A DNA stretch of 64,000 nucleotides from an uncultured Adlercreutzia sp. (GCF_958431955.1 NZ_CAUASN010000001.1:62001-126000); one strand, 5' to 3'; positions 26,014 through 35,073 are shown, counted from the stretch's first letter. The notes: a model not told the origin generated them from the letters alone. Translations and numbers: made by a program.

Positions 26014-27303
26014 ATGAACATTCTGGTATTGGGTTCGGGCGGCCGCGAGCACGCCATCGCGTGGGCCCTGCGCAAGTCTCCGAAGACTGATGTGCTCTAC
26101 GTGGCGCCGGGCAACGGCGGCACCGCCGAGATCGCCGAGAACGTGGACATCGACGTGGCCGACTCCGAGGCTCTGCTCTCCTTCGTCCATGAGCGGAAGA
26201 TCGGCCTGGTGGTCATCGGTCCCGAGGCTCCGCTCGTCGATGGCGTGGCCGACGTGCTGCGTGCCGACGGCGTGCCGGTGTTCGGCCCCAATGCCGACGG
26301 CGCCCAGCTGGAAGGGTCGAAGGCCTACTCCAAGGAGTTCATGGAGGCCAACGGCATTCCCACCGCCGCCTACGGGCGCTTCAGCGATGAGGAGGCGGCC
26401 CTCGCCTACGTGCGCGAGCAGGGCGCTCCCATCGTTATCAAGGCCGACGGCCTGGCCGCCGGCAAGGGCGTGGTGGTGGCCGAGACGCTGGAAGACGCCG
26501 AGGCCGCGGTGCGCGCCTGCTTCGAGGGCGCTTTCGGCGAGGCGGGTTCCACAGTGGTCATCGAGGAGTGCATGACCGGGCCGGAGTGCTCGCTGCTCTG
26601 CTTCGTCACCGACGGCAAGTCGTTCCCCATGGCCCCGGCCCAGGACCACAAGCGCGCCTACGACGGCGACCTCGGTCCGAACACGGGCGGCATGGGCGTG
26701 TACTCGCCGGTGCCCATCGTCACCGACGAGGAAATGGCCGCCATGGTGTCCATCATGGAGGATGCCGCCGCTGCCACGGCCCGCGCTCCTTTCGCGACCG
26801 ACTACCGCGGCACGCTGTACGGCGGCTTCATGCTGACCCCCGACGGCCCGAAGATCGTCGAGTTCAACGTGCGCTTCGGCGACCCCGAGACCCAGGTGGT
26901 GCTCCCCCGCTTGGAGAGCGACCTGGTGGACGTGATGCTGGCCGTGGCCGAGGGCCGCGCCGACGATATCGAGCTGGCGTGGTCGGACGACTGGGCCGTG
27001 TCGGTGGTGCTCGCGAGCGAGGGTTACCCCGGCTCCTACGAGAAGGGGAAGGTCATCCTCGGTATCGAGGAGGCCGAGGAGCTGCCCGGCGTGACGGTGT
27101 TCCACGCCGGCACGAGGCGCAACTTCGACGGCGAGCTGCTCACCAACGGCGGCCGCGTGCTGAACGTGGTGGCCACCGGCGACACCTTCGAAGAGGCCCG
27201 CGAGCGCGCCTACGAGGCCTGCGACCTCATCAACTTCGAGGGCAAGCAGCTTCGCCACGACATCGGCAAGAAGGCCCTGCAGGGCCGTTCGGCCTGGGAG
27301 TAG
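26014..27303 (+). CDS. purD: phosphoribosylamine-glycine ligase (GAR synthetase)
   Basis: ATP-grasp enzyme of 429 residues joining phosphoribosylamine and glycine in de novo purine synthesis. The N-terminal domain begins MNILVLGSGGREHAIAWAL. The ATP-grasp region has IVIKADGLAAGKGVVVA, the loop QDHKRAYDGDLGPNTGGMG and the metal-binding end EFNVRFGDPETQ. It is preceded by AGGAGAGGA. The gap to the radical SAM gene is three bases, so co-transcription with purA is likely. Confidence 0.97.
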   Translation: MNILVLGSGGREHAIAWALRKSPKTDVLYVAPGNGGTAEIAENVDIDVADSEALLSFVHERKIGLVVIGPEAPLVDGVADVLRADGVPVFGPNADGAQLEGSKAYSKEFMEANGIPTAAYGRFSDEEAALAYVREQGAPIVIKADGLAAGKGVVVAETLEDAEAAVRACFEGAFGEAGSTVVIEECMTGPECSLLCFVTDGKSFPMAPAQDHKRAYDGDLGPNTGGMGVYSPVPIVTDEEMAAMVSIMEDAAAATARAPFATDYRGTLYGGFMLTPDGPKIVEFNVRFGDPETQVVLPRLESDLVDVMLAVAEGRADDIELAWSDDWAVSVVLASEGYPGSYEKGKVILGIEEAEELPGVTVFHAGTRRNFDGELLTNGGRVLNVVATGDTFEEARERAYEACDLINFEGKQLRHDIGKKALQGRSAWE

Positions 27304-27306
27304 CCC

Positions 27307-28638
27307 ATGATTTCCGAGCGCCTGCTGTCGAAGGTGGTGGCCGCCTGCACGGCCAACTACCTGAAGCTTTCCCCCTGCACCGAGGAGCGCATGCCCGCGC
27401 CGGTGCCGGGCCAGCCCTACATGCTGTACATGCATGTGCCGTTCTGCGAGCGGCTCTGCCCGTACTGCTCGTTCAACCGCTTCCCCTTCCGCGAGGACCG
27501 TGCCCTGCCCTACTTCGAGAACATGCGCAAAGAGATGCGCATGCTGAAGGAGCTCGGCTACGATTTCGACTCGGTCTACATCGGCGGGGGCACCCCCACC
27601 ATCATGATCGACGAGCTGTGCGAGACCATCGACTTGGCCCGCGATCTGTTCTCCATCAAGGAAGTGTCGAGCGAGACGAACCCGAACCACCTCATTCCCT
27701 CCTATCTGGAGAAGCTGAAAGGCCGCGTGCAGCGCCTGTCGGTGGGCGTGCAGTCCTTCGACGACGACCTGCTGCGCCAGATGGACCGCTACGACAAGTA
27801 CGGCTGCGGCCAGGAGATCCTGGAGCGCATCGGCGAGGCCAGCCCGTACTTCGTGTCCATGAACGCTGACATGATCTTCAACTTCCCGGCCCAGACGGAG
27901 GACTCGCTCATCCGCGACATCGAGATGGTGGTGAAGTCCGGCGCGAGCCAGACCACCTTCTACCCGCTCATGGCCTCCCCTTCGGTGGAACGGTCGCTCG
28001 CGGCCACGGTGGGCAAGGTGGACTACAACCGCGAGCAGCGCTTCTACGAGATCATCTGCGATTTGCTGCTGGGAGATTTGCCCGGCGGCTGCCCGGGTCT
28101 GTTCGAGCTCGGCAGCGCGTGGACGTTCAACCGCCGCGGCACGGGCGCTGCCGGCGAGGACGCTATGATCGACGAGTACGTGGTCGACTACGAGGAGTAC
28201 CCGGCCATCGGCTCGGGCGGCATCACCTATTTGGGCGAGAACCTGTACGTGAACACCTTCTCGGTGCGCGAGTACAACGAGGCCATCGAGAGCGGCCGTA
28301 TGTCCATGATGGGCAAGACCACCTTCAGCCTGCGCGATCGCATGCGCTACCGCTTCATGATGCAGCTGTTCGGCCTGCGTCTCGACAAGCGCCAGTTCGA
28401 GCGCGACTTCGGCATGACCGTCGATCGCGGGCTGCCGGCCGAGATGGCCTTCATGCGCGCGTGCGGCGCCTTCGCCACCGACAACGCGGACGAGCTGACG
28501 CTCACGCCGAAGGGCCGCTACCTGGTGGTGGTCATGATGCGCCAGTTCTTCATCGGCGTGAACAACCTGCGCGACCAGGCCCGCGCCGCGCTCACGGGCG
28601 AGGAGCGCGAGCTCATCTTCGGCGACGGGTGCAAGTAG
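27307..28638 (+). CDS. radical SAM coproporphyrinogen-oxidase-family (HemN/HemW-like) protein
   Basis: A 443-residue radical SAM enzyme. The 4Fe-4S motif is CERLCPYC (about 50-57) in the context YMHVPFC, typical of the HemN/HemW family. The GGGTP motif (about 97-101), SSETNPNHL and RLSVGVQSFDDDLLRQMDR follow. The C-terminal region resembles the HemN winged-helix domain. HemN oxidises coproporphyrinogen III, HemW is a heme chaperone, and HutW/ChuW degrade heme; motifs alone do not distinguish them. The ATG lies three bases after purD without a separate promoter, so expression probably depends on the purine transcript. Confidence 0.8.
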   Translation: MISERLLSKVVAACTANYLKLSPCTEERMPAPVPGQPYMLYMHVPFCERLCPYCSFNRFPFREDRALPYFENMRKEMRMLKELGYDFDSVYIGGGTPTIMIDELCETIDLARDLFSIKEVSSETNPNHLIPSYLEKLKGRVQRLSVGVQSFDDDLLRQMDRYDKYGCGQEILERIGEASPYFVSMNADMIFNFPAQTEDSLIRDIEMVVKSGASQTTFYPLMASPSVERSLAATVGKVDYNREQRFYEIICDLLLGDLPGGCPGLFELGSAWTFNRRGTGAAGEDAMIDEYVVDYEEYPAIGSGGITYLGENLYVNTFSVREYNEAIESGRMSMMGKTTFSLRDRMRYRFMMQLFGLRLDKRQFERDFGMTVDRGLPAEMAFMRACGAFATDNADELTLTPKGRYLVVVMMRQFFIGVNNLRDQARAALTGEERELIFGDGCK

Positions 28639-28647
28639 GCTTCTCCC

Positions 28648-29229
28648 ATGACCTATATCTCCATCGTCACCCTTGCCGCCTACGGCCTCGTGCTCGCCTT
28701 CCTCGCCGCCATCGCGGTGGTGGATGTGCGCGAGCGGCGCGTGCCGAACGTGCTGTCGGGCGGCTTGGCGGCGCTGTGGCTGCTGTGGCGCGTGGTGCTC
28801 GGCTTTGCGGGGCGCCATATGGGACTCGGCTTCCGGGCGGAGTTCCTGGCGCCGGCTCCCACGGTGACGGTGCCCCCGGGGCTGGAGATCGTCGGCGCCT
28901 CGTTTGCCGGCGGCATTATCGGTGCCGTCATCCTGGGCGGCGGTCTGCTCGTGCTCACGGCGCTGTACGAGGCCATCACCCACAAGGAGTCGTTCGGCGG
29001 CGGCGACATCAAGCTCATGGCGGCCCTGGGTCTGTTCCTCGGCGCCGAGCGCGGGCTCATCTGCCTGCTCGCCGCCTGTCTGGCGAGCGTGCTGTACGCC
29101 CTGGCGCGCGCGGCGTGGCGGCGCATCGGCAAGCGCTGTGAGGAGCAGGGAGGCACGGCGGCCTTCAAGGAGGCGATGCCCTTCGCCCCCTTCATCGCCT
29201 TCGGCACGCTGTTCGCCTTCGTGGCGTAA
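28648..29229 (+). CDS. type IV prepilin peptidase (A24 family), short form
   Basis: A 193-residue integral membrane aspartyl protease of the TadV/PilD C-domain type, which cleaves prepilin leader peptides. The first catalytic Asp is in AVVDVRERRVPN (about 23-34), and the second is in the GxGD motif FGGGDIKLMAALGLFLG (about 114-130). Several transmembrane helices surround them. The N-terminal methylase domain of PilD is absent, as in archaeal and Tad-type enzymes. No pilin genes are nearby, so its substrates are elsewhere. It starts nine bases after the radical SAM gene. Confidence 0.85.
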   Translation: MTYISIVTLAAYGLVLAFLAAIAVVDVRERRVPNVLSGGLAALWLLWRVVLGFAGRHMGLGFRAEFLAPAPTVTVPPGLEIVGASFAGGIIGAVILGGGLLVLTALYEAITHKESFGGGDIKLMAALGLFLGAERGLICLLAACLASVLYALARAAWRRIGKRCEEQGGTAAFKEAMPFAPFIAFGTLFAFVA

Positions 29230-29339
29230 GAGTTCCCGGGCAGTTGGATCTGCGGCCGGGCGGCGCGGGGTCGTGGCGAGGGTTCCTTCTGCTGCGCGCC
29301 GCCCGGCGTAAGCGGGCTCGGTAAATGGGGAAAGACGAA

Positions 29340-29374
29340 AGCGCCCCGCCTGCTGTGAGTGCAGGCGGGGCGCT
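29340..29374 (-). terminator. strong terminator for the minus-strand adhesin C
   Basis: A perfect 14-base stem (29340-29353 with 29361-29374) and a 7-base loop. On the minus strand it is followed by TTCGTCTTT. It may also stop the plus-strand prepilin peptidase transcript. Confidence 0.8.
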
Positions 29375-29397
29375 CGTTGTCGCGCGGAGTGCGGTCT

Positions 29398-32300
29398 CTA
29401 GTCGCGGCAGCGGCGACGGGCGATGGCCAGGGCGGCCGCACCGCCCGCGAGGCCGATCAGCGCCGCGCCGATGGGTGCCTCGTCGCCGGTCTGGGCGAGG
29501 CGGTGGCGGCTGGTCGTCACGGAGGTTCCCTCCTCGTCGGCACCTTCCACCACGTAGGTCAGGCGCACGATTCTGTCAGGGCCGCCGTTGGGGTCGTGGT
29601 AGACGGCTGTGACGTAGTAGGTGCCGGGACGCGTGGGATCGATGAAGTCTACCTCTTCGCCGTTCAGGGTGATGGTGATCTCGGGCTTCACGTCGGCGGG
29701 CACCTTGTCGGGCCACTCGGTCTTGATCTCCTTGTCGATGTCGTCCTTGGTGATGGGCTTGCCGTTCGGATCAACAGGGCGCGTCACCGTCTCGTCGACC
29801 ACCACATCGCCGGCGGGCGGCTGGGTGCCGTCGGGGTTTTCGGGAGTGCCGGGCTCCTCGGGCTTGCCGGGGTCGTCAGGCTTCGGCTCGGAGACGACGT
29901 ACTCGAAGCGCACCACCTTGTCCTCGCCGCCATCGGGATCGGGGTAGGTGGCGATGACCACGTAGTGCCCCGGCACGGTGGGATCGATGGAGTCCACTTC
30001 CTCGCCGTCCTTGATGATGGTGATGATCGGATCGGTGTCGGGCACCTTGCCGCCGATCTGATCCTTCACGATGTCGTCGAGGTCGTCCTTGGAAATGGGG
30101 GGCCTGCCGGGGGTGACCTCCTCCTCGATGGTGCCTCCCTCGATGAGGTCGCCGATCTCGCCGAGCGCGCCGTCGCCGGCCGGATCGGCGGTCACGACCA
30201 CCTTCGTCGGCTTCAGGGTGAGAAGGTAGTTGCCGATGTCGTAGCGGCCGCCTCCCAGGTCCTTCACGTTCGTGATGGGCGCGTCGAAGGAGGCGCCGCC
30301 GGCCTGCGCGGCCAGGGCGCGGGCGGCCTTGGCTGCGGCGCCGAGGGGGTTCACCTCGGAGAAGTGGACGGCCACGGTGTAGGTGCCGGCCTGGGGATTC
30401 TGCGCATCGAGCGCGGCCCCGTCGCTATCGCGCGTGCAGGTGAGCGTGGCCTCGCCCAGGATGGAGGCGATGCCGCTTTCGACGCGCTGGGCGTCGCGGG
30501 GTGCGAGCATGTTGGCGGCCCAGGGCGACGTGGCGCTGTCGTGCACGTCCTCGTCGCTTGCAAAGGCGATGGGAGCGCCCGCCTCGTCGTTGAGCGGCTT
30601 GCCCTCGAGGCCCCAGCGCACCGTGGCCGATGCGCTTACCACCAGCTCGCGGGGAACGATGCGGGCCGCAAGCTCGAGGGAGCCGTCCTCCTTCACGCCG
30701 GCCAGGGTGTAGTTGGAGGTGGCGTTGCCGTCGGCCGTCTCCAGGCGCGCGCCCTGCAGCACGACCTTGGTATCGCCCACTTCAGAGGTGACGTAGGCCG
30801 CGGAGTCGGCGGCGATCTTCACGTCGGAGGCGTGGGCGGGCAGCACGCCGGGCAGCGCCACGTTCCCGAGGCTGAAGTCAGAGGTGCCGTCGTACACCTT
30901 CTCGTACACCTTCGGCTGGGTGGTGCCGTCGGCGGTGGTCTCGCGGGTGGGATCCACCGTGGCGGGGCGCACCGTGAAGGTGGCGGTGCCGGCGACGAAC
31001 TCGGTGCCGTCGTCGGCGTTGGGCTTGGTGGAGGTCACCTTGTAGCGCCCGGCGCGGTAGGGCACCTCGCTCTCGGGCACGGTGATGGGCCGGCCGTTCT
31101 CGTCGAGGATGTCGTTGCCGTTGGCATCGATCAGGGTGTAGGTGCGCGTTACCTGGTCGGACGTGGGATCGAGCACGCCGCCGTTGATGTTCTCGCTCAC
31201 CTTGAGCGTCTGGCCCAGATTGATGCTGTCGGCCTCGGTGGTGATGGTGCGCTCCTCGGGGTCGACGTTGATGTCGACCTTCACGTACACGTCCACGTTC
31301 ACGTCGACATCGGCGTCGCCGTCGTTGCCGGGGTTGTCCGGATCCTCCATATCATCCTCAAGGCCGCCGTATTCAATAACGTAGCAGCATTTCTGGTGCG
31401 CGCCGTTGTTGGGGTAGTTGGGGTAGTCGTTCCACTTCCCGATGTTTCCCGCTGCGGTGGCGACGCCGGCGGAGTTCTTCTGGCTGTACATATGCAGGCA
31501 GTACTCGCCCGAGGGCTGGGCGCCGGCGTTGTCGTACGACCCGATGTTCTTAGCGTTGTTCGGCTCGCCCGAGGCGAAGCTGAAGTACGCGTTGCCGCCG
31601 GTGACAGGATCCTTGACTGTCTGCGCCGCGCCCGCCGCCGTCATGCGGCAGATCTCCATAGGAGTGCCGCCCGGCCCCATGGTGGCCTCGGGGCCGGTGA
31701 CCCAGTAGAAGCTATAGGGCCATCCGGTAGCCGGATTCTGCCAAGTGAACCCCGTGTTCGCCACGGCGCCGAGGGTGGGCTCGGCCGTTCCGCCCATCCA
31801 CATGTTCGTGTCGATGAGCGTGGTGATGAAGCTGGACTCCTTGGCGCTCGTGACGGTGACGAGGTAGCCCTTCATGCCCATGTAGGGCTCGGCGGCCGCT
31901 GCCGCATCGCGGGCCTCGGTCCAGGTGGAGGGCTTGTTCACGTAGCGGTAGTAGTGCCCGTTCTCGGAGTTGTAGTCGTAGATGTCGGTAACGGGGGTGA
32001 GGCTCGCGATCATGCGCAGGCCCTTGGTGCCGCTGCCGCCGGCCAGGGTGACGCGCATGTGTTGCTGCAGGTACTCCTCCCACTTCTCGGCCGGCCAGCC
32101 TCCGTCTTCCTCGGCGGCGTTGGAGGCATTCACCGAGCGGTTGGCGGTCTTGCCCGTCACGACGAAGCCGTCCACGGTATCGAACTGCACGTCGTCGCCC
32201 GAGGTGATGGCGGTGGTGAACTGCACGGTGATGCTGCGGATGTTCTTGTCGGTATTCGCCGTGATCTTCAGATCGGGGAAGCGGTACACGTTGCCGTCGC

Positions 32301-32505
32301 GCACGGCGCGGCCGGCGACGATGGTGAGGACGGCGTCGTCGCCGTCATCGGCGAGGGCGCTTGCGGCCTCATGGAGGGTCGTGCTGTCTGCCCACGCAGC
32401 GGCCGGGGAGGCTGCTCCCGCAAGGCCCGCCGTGGCGATGATCGCGGCCAGGCTTGCAGCTGCTACACGCCCGGTAAGGTGCATTCCAAGCGAAAGGGAC
32501 TTCAT
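29398..32505 (-). CDS. sortase-anchored C-type-lectin-like adhesin C
   Basis: A 1035-residue surface protein paralogous to adhesin B. The signal peptide (about 1-38, ..AASPAAAWADS) is followed by a domain shared with B (FPDLKITANTDKNIRSITVQ). A C-type-lectin-like domain spans about 140-390: GYLVTVTSAKESSFI, ASGEPNN, KWNDYPN and CCYVIEYGG. It includes the EPN and WND sugar/calcium motifs. A YDG-type repeat (KVYDGTSDF, about 530) and two copies of an Ig-like repeat ending VP.HYVVIATYPDPDGG or similar follow. LAQTG (about 1003), a hydrophobic helix and RRRCRD form the sorting signal. Unlike A and B it has no poly-G tract, so it should be expressed constantly. The ATG at 32505 follows GAAAGAAGA. 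Confidence 0.85.
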   Translation of the reverse strand: MKSLSLGMHLTGRVAAASLAAIIATAGLAGAASPAAAWADSTTLHEAASALADDGDDAVLTIVAGRAVRDGNVYRFPDLKITANTDKNIRSITVQFTTAITSGDDVQFDTVDGFVVTGKTANRSVNASNAAEEDGGWPAEKWEEYLQQHMRVTLAGGSGTKGLRMIASLTPVTDIYDYNSENGHYYRYVNKPSTWTEARDAAAAAEPYMGMKGYLVTVTSAKESSFITTLIDTNMWMGGTAEPTLGAVANTGFTWQNPATGWPYSFYWVTGPEATMGPGGTPMEICRMTAAGAAQTVKDPVTGGNAYFSFASGEPNNAKNIGSYDNAGAQPSGEYCLHMYSQKNSAGVATAAGNIGKWNDYPNYPNNGAHQKCCYVIEYGGLEDDMEDPDNPGNDGDADVDVNVDVYVKVDINVDPEERTITTEADSINLGQTLKVSENINGGVLDPTSDQVTRTYTLIDANGNDILDENGRPITVPESEVPYRAGRYKVTSTKPNADDGTEFVAGTATFTVRPATVDPTRETTADGTTQPKVYEKVYDGTSDFSLGNVALPGVLPAHASDVKIAADSAAYVTSEVGDTKVVLQGARLETADGNATSNYTLAGVKEDGSLELAARIVPRELVVSASATVRWGLEGKPLNDEAGAPIAFASDEDVHDSATSPWAANMLAPRDAQRVESGIASILGEATLTCTRDSDGAALDAQNPQAGTYTVAVHFSEVNPLGAAAKAARALAAQAGGASFDAPITNVKDLGGGRYDIGNYLLTLKPTKVVVTADPAGDGALGEIGDLIEGGTIEEEVTPGRPPISKDDLDDIVKDQIGGKVPDTDPIITIIKDGEEVDSIDPTVPGHYVVIATYPDPDGGEDKVVRFEYVVSEPKPDDPGKPEEPGTPENPDGTQPPAGDVVVDETVTRPVDPNGKPITKDDIDKEIKTEWPDKVPADVKPEITITLNGEEVDFIDPTRPGTYYVTAVYHDPNGGPDRIVRLTYVVEGADEEGTSVTTSRHRLAQTGDEAPIGAALIGLAGGAAALAIARRRCRD

Positions 32506-32547
32506 GGTGCGTCTTCTTTCCGTTGACAGGGTGTTTTGCGTGTAGGC

Positions 32548-32576
32548 ATTATAACGCTGCGGTTACCGTTAGCCAA
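32548..32576 (-). promoter_or_regulatory. promoter of adhesin C
   Basis: On the minus strand TTGGCT (32576-32571) and TATAAT (32553-32548) are 17 bases apart. The spacer contains GGTAACC (32567-32561), the same box that precedes adhesin A. Confidence 0.7.
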
Positions 32577-32651
32577 CGGACACCCCTTTCAAAGGCGCGT
32601 TTCGTTCCGCACCGCTCCGGCGTCTCGTTCCGCGATTCTCGAAAAAACTTC

Positions 32652-32680
32652 TTGCAATGGGCATGGGCTCCCGCTAGAAT
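32652..32680 (+). promoter_or_regulatory. promoter of tRNA-Phe
   Basis: TTGCAA (32652-32657) and TAGAAT (32675-32680), spacer 17 bases, about 38 bases before the tRNA. Confidence 0.7.
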
Positions 32681-32718
32681 ATATGCTCGCGTCGAAAGCG
32701 ATTGCTTTCCGCGCCCCT

Positions 32719-32794
<76 letters not shown>

Positions 32795-32802
32795 TAATCA
32801 AG

Positions 32803-32828
32803 AAGAGCCCCAGCAATGGGGCTCTTTT
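32803..32828 (+). terminator. terminator after tRNA-Phe, probably bidirectional
   Basis: AAGAGCCCC (32803-32811) pairs with GGGGCTCTT (32818-32826), followed by TTC. The reverse reading ends TTCTTGATT and would serve the convergent phosphoesterase gene. Confidence 0.85.
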
Positions 32829-32879
32829 CATATCCGGGGGCTTCGAGGCGCGAGCCCTGCGAAGGCGAGACTGCCCGCC

Positions 32880-33422
32880 CTACAGCTTCCTCAGCTCTAC
32901 CGTGCCGTGTTCGTAGAGGGAGTAGCTGGCTGATCCGTCCTTGGGGTGGCCGGCGCTGCCGGGGTTGGCGAAGGTGATGTGGCTTGGTGCATCGTCTCCC
33001 AGGGCGGCCGGGGCGAACGCGCTTCCGATGCCCTTCACGTGGGTATGCCCGCTGAAGACGAACGAGCCGCGGGCGAGGCCCTCGATGGCCCGGCGAACAT
33101 CGAGGTGTCCGTGGGTGAGGAAGAGGGTGGTGCCCTCGTCCACCACGAGCGCGTAGTCACCAAGGCAGGGGAAATCCAGCACCATCTGATCCACTTCCGC
33201 ATCGCAGTTTCCGCGCACGGCGGTAATGCGGTCGGCATACTCGTTCAGCAATTTCGCCACCTCGGCAGGCGCGTAGCCCTCGGGCAGGGGGTTGCGCGGT
33301 CCGTGGTAGAGCAAATCGCCGAGTAGCAGGATGCGGTCGGCGTCCTCCTCGTGGAAGCGGGCGATGAGCGCTTCGGCCGCCGGCAGCGAGCCGTGGATGT
33401 CTGAGGCGATGAGATAGCGCAC
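32880..33422 (-). CDS. YfcE-type metallophosphoesterase
   Basis: A 180-residue phosphodiesterase of the YfcE/MJ0936 family. The start is a GTG at 33422 preceded by AAGGAGGAA; longer readings lack a ribosome site and conserved residues. Metal-binding motifs appear in order: ASDIHGS (about 6-12), LLGDLLYHG (about 35-43), VRGNCDAE (about 71-78), LTHGHL (about 100) and FSGHTHV (about 125-131). It probably hydrolyses small phosphodiesters in the cytoplasm. It is a single gene, convergent with tRNA-Phe. Confidence 0.85.
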   Translation of the reverse strand: MRYLIASDIHGSLPAAEALIARFHEEDADRILLLGDLLYHGPRNPLPEGYAPAEVAKLLNEYADRITAVRGNCDAEVDQMVLDFPCLGDYALVVDEGTTLFLTHGHLDVRRAIEGLARGSFVFSGHTHVKGIGSAFAPAALGDDAPSHITFANPGSAGHPKDGSASYSLYEHGTVELRKL

Positions 33423-33641
33423 GGGGTTCCTCCTTCGCGTGGGGTCGTGCCAGTATAGCAGGGGTGTTGGCAACGCGATGGCGCGCACCTTGATGGGGGC
33501 GCGGAAGGCCGCCGCTGCGCGCTGGATTTGGCGGAGGCTGCCCCCGCTGCTGGCTGGCAGGCGGATGCCGTCGCGCCTGCCTTCGACGCGGTGAGAAGGG
33601 GCTCCAGGTTGTTGACGCAGCGTCTATATATGAAGGAAAAA

Positions 33642-33671
33642 GATTAGTCAACAACTTATCTTTAACTAATC
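33642..33671. promoter_or_regulatory. operator-like inverted repeat upstream of FIST gene (distal)
   Basis: GATTAGT (33642-33648) and ACTAATC (33665-33671) are perfect inverted arms separated by 16 bases. Confidence 0.45.
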
Positions 33672-33706
33672 GGGTAAGAGGTATGGAAATCTCGAAAAAA
33701 GGTAGC

Positions 33707-33732
33707 AATCGGTTAACTTTACGGTACCGATT
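33707..33732. promoter_or_regulatory. operator-like inverted repeat upstream of FIST gene (proximal)
   Basis: AATCGGT (33707-33713) and ACCGATT (33726-33732) are perfect inverted arms with a 12-base spacer. The repeat ends just upstream of the likely -10 (33738), so a bound protein would cover the -35 region. Confidence 0.5.
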
Positions 33733-33788
33733 AGCGTTACTATGACCCCCAGAGGCAATGACGCCTCATTTGAAATTAGGAGGAGACC

Positions 33789-34964
33789 ATGTTCAAAGCT
33801 AACGTAGGTTCCAGCACTGCCGCCGACGCCCGCGCTGCGGGCAAGGAGGCCGCGGCCCAGGCGGCTGCCGGCCTCGATGCCACTCAGGTGGCCATGGTGT
33901 ACTGCAGCTGCGCTTACGATGTTGACGAAGTGGTGGCCGGCGTAGGGGAGGCGCTTCCCGAAGTGCCTGTGCTGGGCAACACCTCGTTCACCGGCGTGGT
34001 GGTTCCGGGCGCCGGATACGTGGGTGGCGACGAGCCGTTTGTGGGTGTGCTCGCCCTGTCCGACGACGCCATGACGGTGGGGGTGGCCGCGGCCGACCGC
34101 TCCGAGAACGACGACCCTGTGGTGGCGGGTGCCGCGCTGGCCACGGCGGCCATGGAGGCCGCGGGCCGCACCGATGCCCCCGACTACTTCTATATGGCCG
34201 CGTCCCCCGCTGAGGAGGAGTTCTATCTGAAGGGCATCGCCTCCGTCGTGGGTCGCATCCCGTTCTTCGGCGGTTCGGCTGCCGACAACTCCATCGCGGG
34301 CGAGTGGAAGCTCTACACCACCGGCGAGTCCTTCGCCGACGGCTGCGTGGCCGCGTTCTTCTGGGGCGGCCCGGCCATGACCAACGTGTTCACCGGCGCC
34401 TATCGCGAGACCGAGGATTTCGGCATCATCACCAAGATCGACGGCAACCGCACCCTCGTTGAGATCGACGGCGTGCCGGCGGCCAAGAAGTTCCAGGAGT
34501 GGACCGGTTGCACCGATGACGACATCGCCGGTGGCAACCTGCTCGCCTACACGGTGCTCTCGCCGCTGGGCGTGAAGGATCGCCTGGGCGACCTCATTGC
34601 CATCCGCCATCCCATGAACGGCAACGACGACTTCTCCATCAACGTGGGCAACAACCTGGCCGAGAAGACCTGCGTCATCCGCATGGAGGCCACGGTCGAC
34701 GAGCTCATCCAGTCGGTGCCCGACACGCTGCGCGAGCTCATGGACCGCATGCCCGGCGAGCCCGCAGCCTTCCACCTGGTGCATTGCGGCGGCCGCCGCG
34801 CCGGCATCGACGCCCGCATCGGGGAAGTGGCTGCCGCCGTGGCCGAGGTGGCCGGCGACATTCCCTACCTCATGGAGTTCACCTTCGGCGAGTACGGCTT
34901 CGAGAGCGACAACAACAACACCTGCGGCGGCCTCATGCTGAGCTTCACCGGTTTCAGCAAGTAG
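33789..34964 (+). CDS. FIST-domain sensory protein
   Basis: A 391-residue protein that reads as FIST_N followed by FIST_C, domains proposed to bind small ligands (perhaps amino acids) in signalling proteins. FIST_N-like features include VYCSCAYDVDEVVAGV and VPVLGNTSFTGVVVPGAGYV. The second half (about 215-390) contains LAYTVLSPLGVKD and a closing FTFGEYGFESDNNNTCGGLMLSFTGFSK. There is no kinase, cyclase or methyl-acceptor domain, so it is a stand-alone sensor. A strong AGGAGGAG precedes the ATG. The aldehyde dehydrogenase downstream has its own leader. Confidence 0.8.
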   Translation: MFKANVGSSTAADARAAGKEAAAQAAAGLDATQVAMVYCSCAYDVDEVVAGVGEALPEVPVLGNTSFTGVVVPGAGYVGGDEPFVGVLALSDDAMTVGVAAADRSENDDPVVAGAALATAAMEAAGRTDAPDYFYMAASPAEEEFYLKGIASVVGRIPFFGGSAADNSIAGEWKLYTTGESFADGCVAAFFWGGPAMTNVFTGAYRETEDFGIITKIDGNRTLVEIDGVPAAKKFQEWTGCTDDDIAGGNLLAYTVLSPLGVKDRLGDLIAIRHPMNGNDDFSINVGNNLAEKTCVIRMEATVDELIQSVPDTLRELMDRMPGEPAAFHLVHCGGRRAGIDARIGEVAAAVAEVAGDIPYLMEFTFGEYGFESDNNNTCGGLMLSFTGFSK

Positions 34965-35048
34965 TGACCCTGCTCTTGGATCCTCGCTTCTTATAAGGAA
35001 GAGAAGGGGAGGCGCGCGGGTGTTTGGCGCTGGGCTTTCTGCAGCGAC

Positions 35049-35073
35049 TGAGACAGTCCAGTGGACTGTCTCA
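35049..35073. promoter_or_regulatory. perfect 25-base palindrome upstream of aldehyde dehydrogenase
   Basis: TGAGACAGTCCA (35049-35060), a central G, and TGGACTGTCTCA (35062-35073) form a perfect dyad. It sits about 75 bases before the dehydrogenase ATG and is not followed by a T-run. A dimeric regulator site or a mobile palindromic element are the main options. Confidence 0.55.

Larger units (their letters stand above)
33423..33788. other. divergent regulatory region between yfcE-like and FIST genes
   Basis: No gene is supported. On the minus strand a TATACT -10-like hexamer (33457-33452) serves the phosphoesterase. The half next to the FIST gene is A/T-rich and carries two inverted repeats described separately. 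A TACTAT hexamer (33738-33743) is the likely -10 for the FIST gene. Confidence 0.5.

Noticed and set aside
22414..28983. A very long open frame on the minus strand opposite adhesin B, purA, purD and the radical SAM gene
   Set aside because: It crosses several convincing plus-strand genes, has a His/Val/Gly/Arg-rich composition typical of antisense frames in high-GC DNA, and no recognisable domain.
29359..32526. Long plus-strand open frame opposite adhesin C
   Set aside because: The minus strand has signal peptide, lectin motifs, LAQTG signal, promoter and terminator; the plus frame has none of these.
33612..33630. TTGACG followed by TATATA as a promoter
   Set aside because: The two hexamers are only seven bases apart, far from the required spacing.
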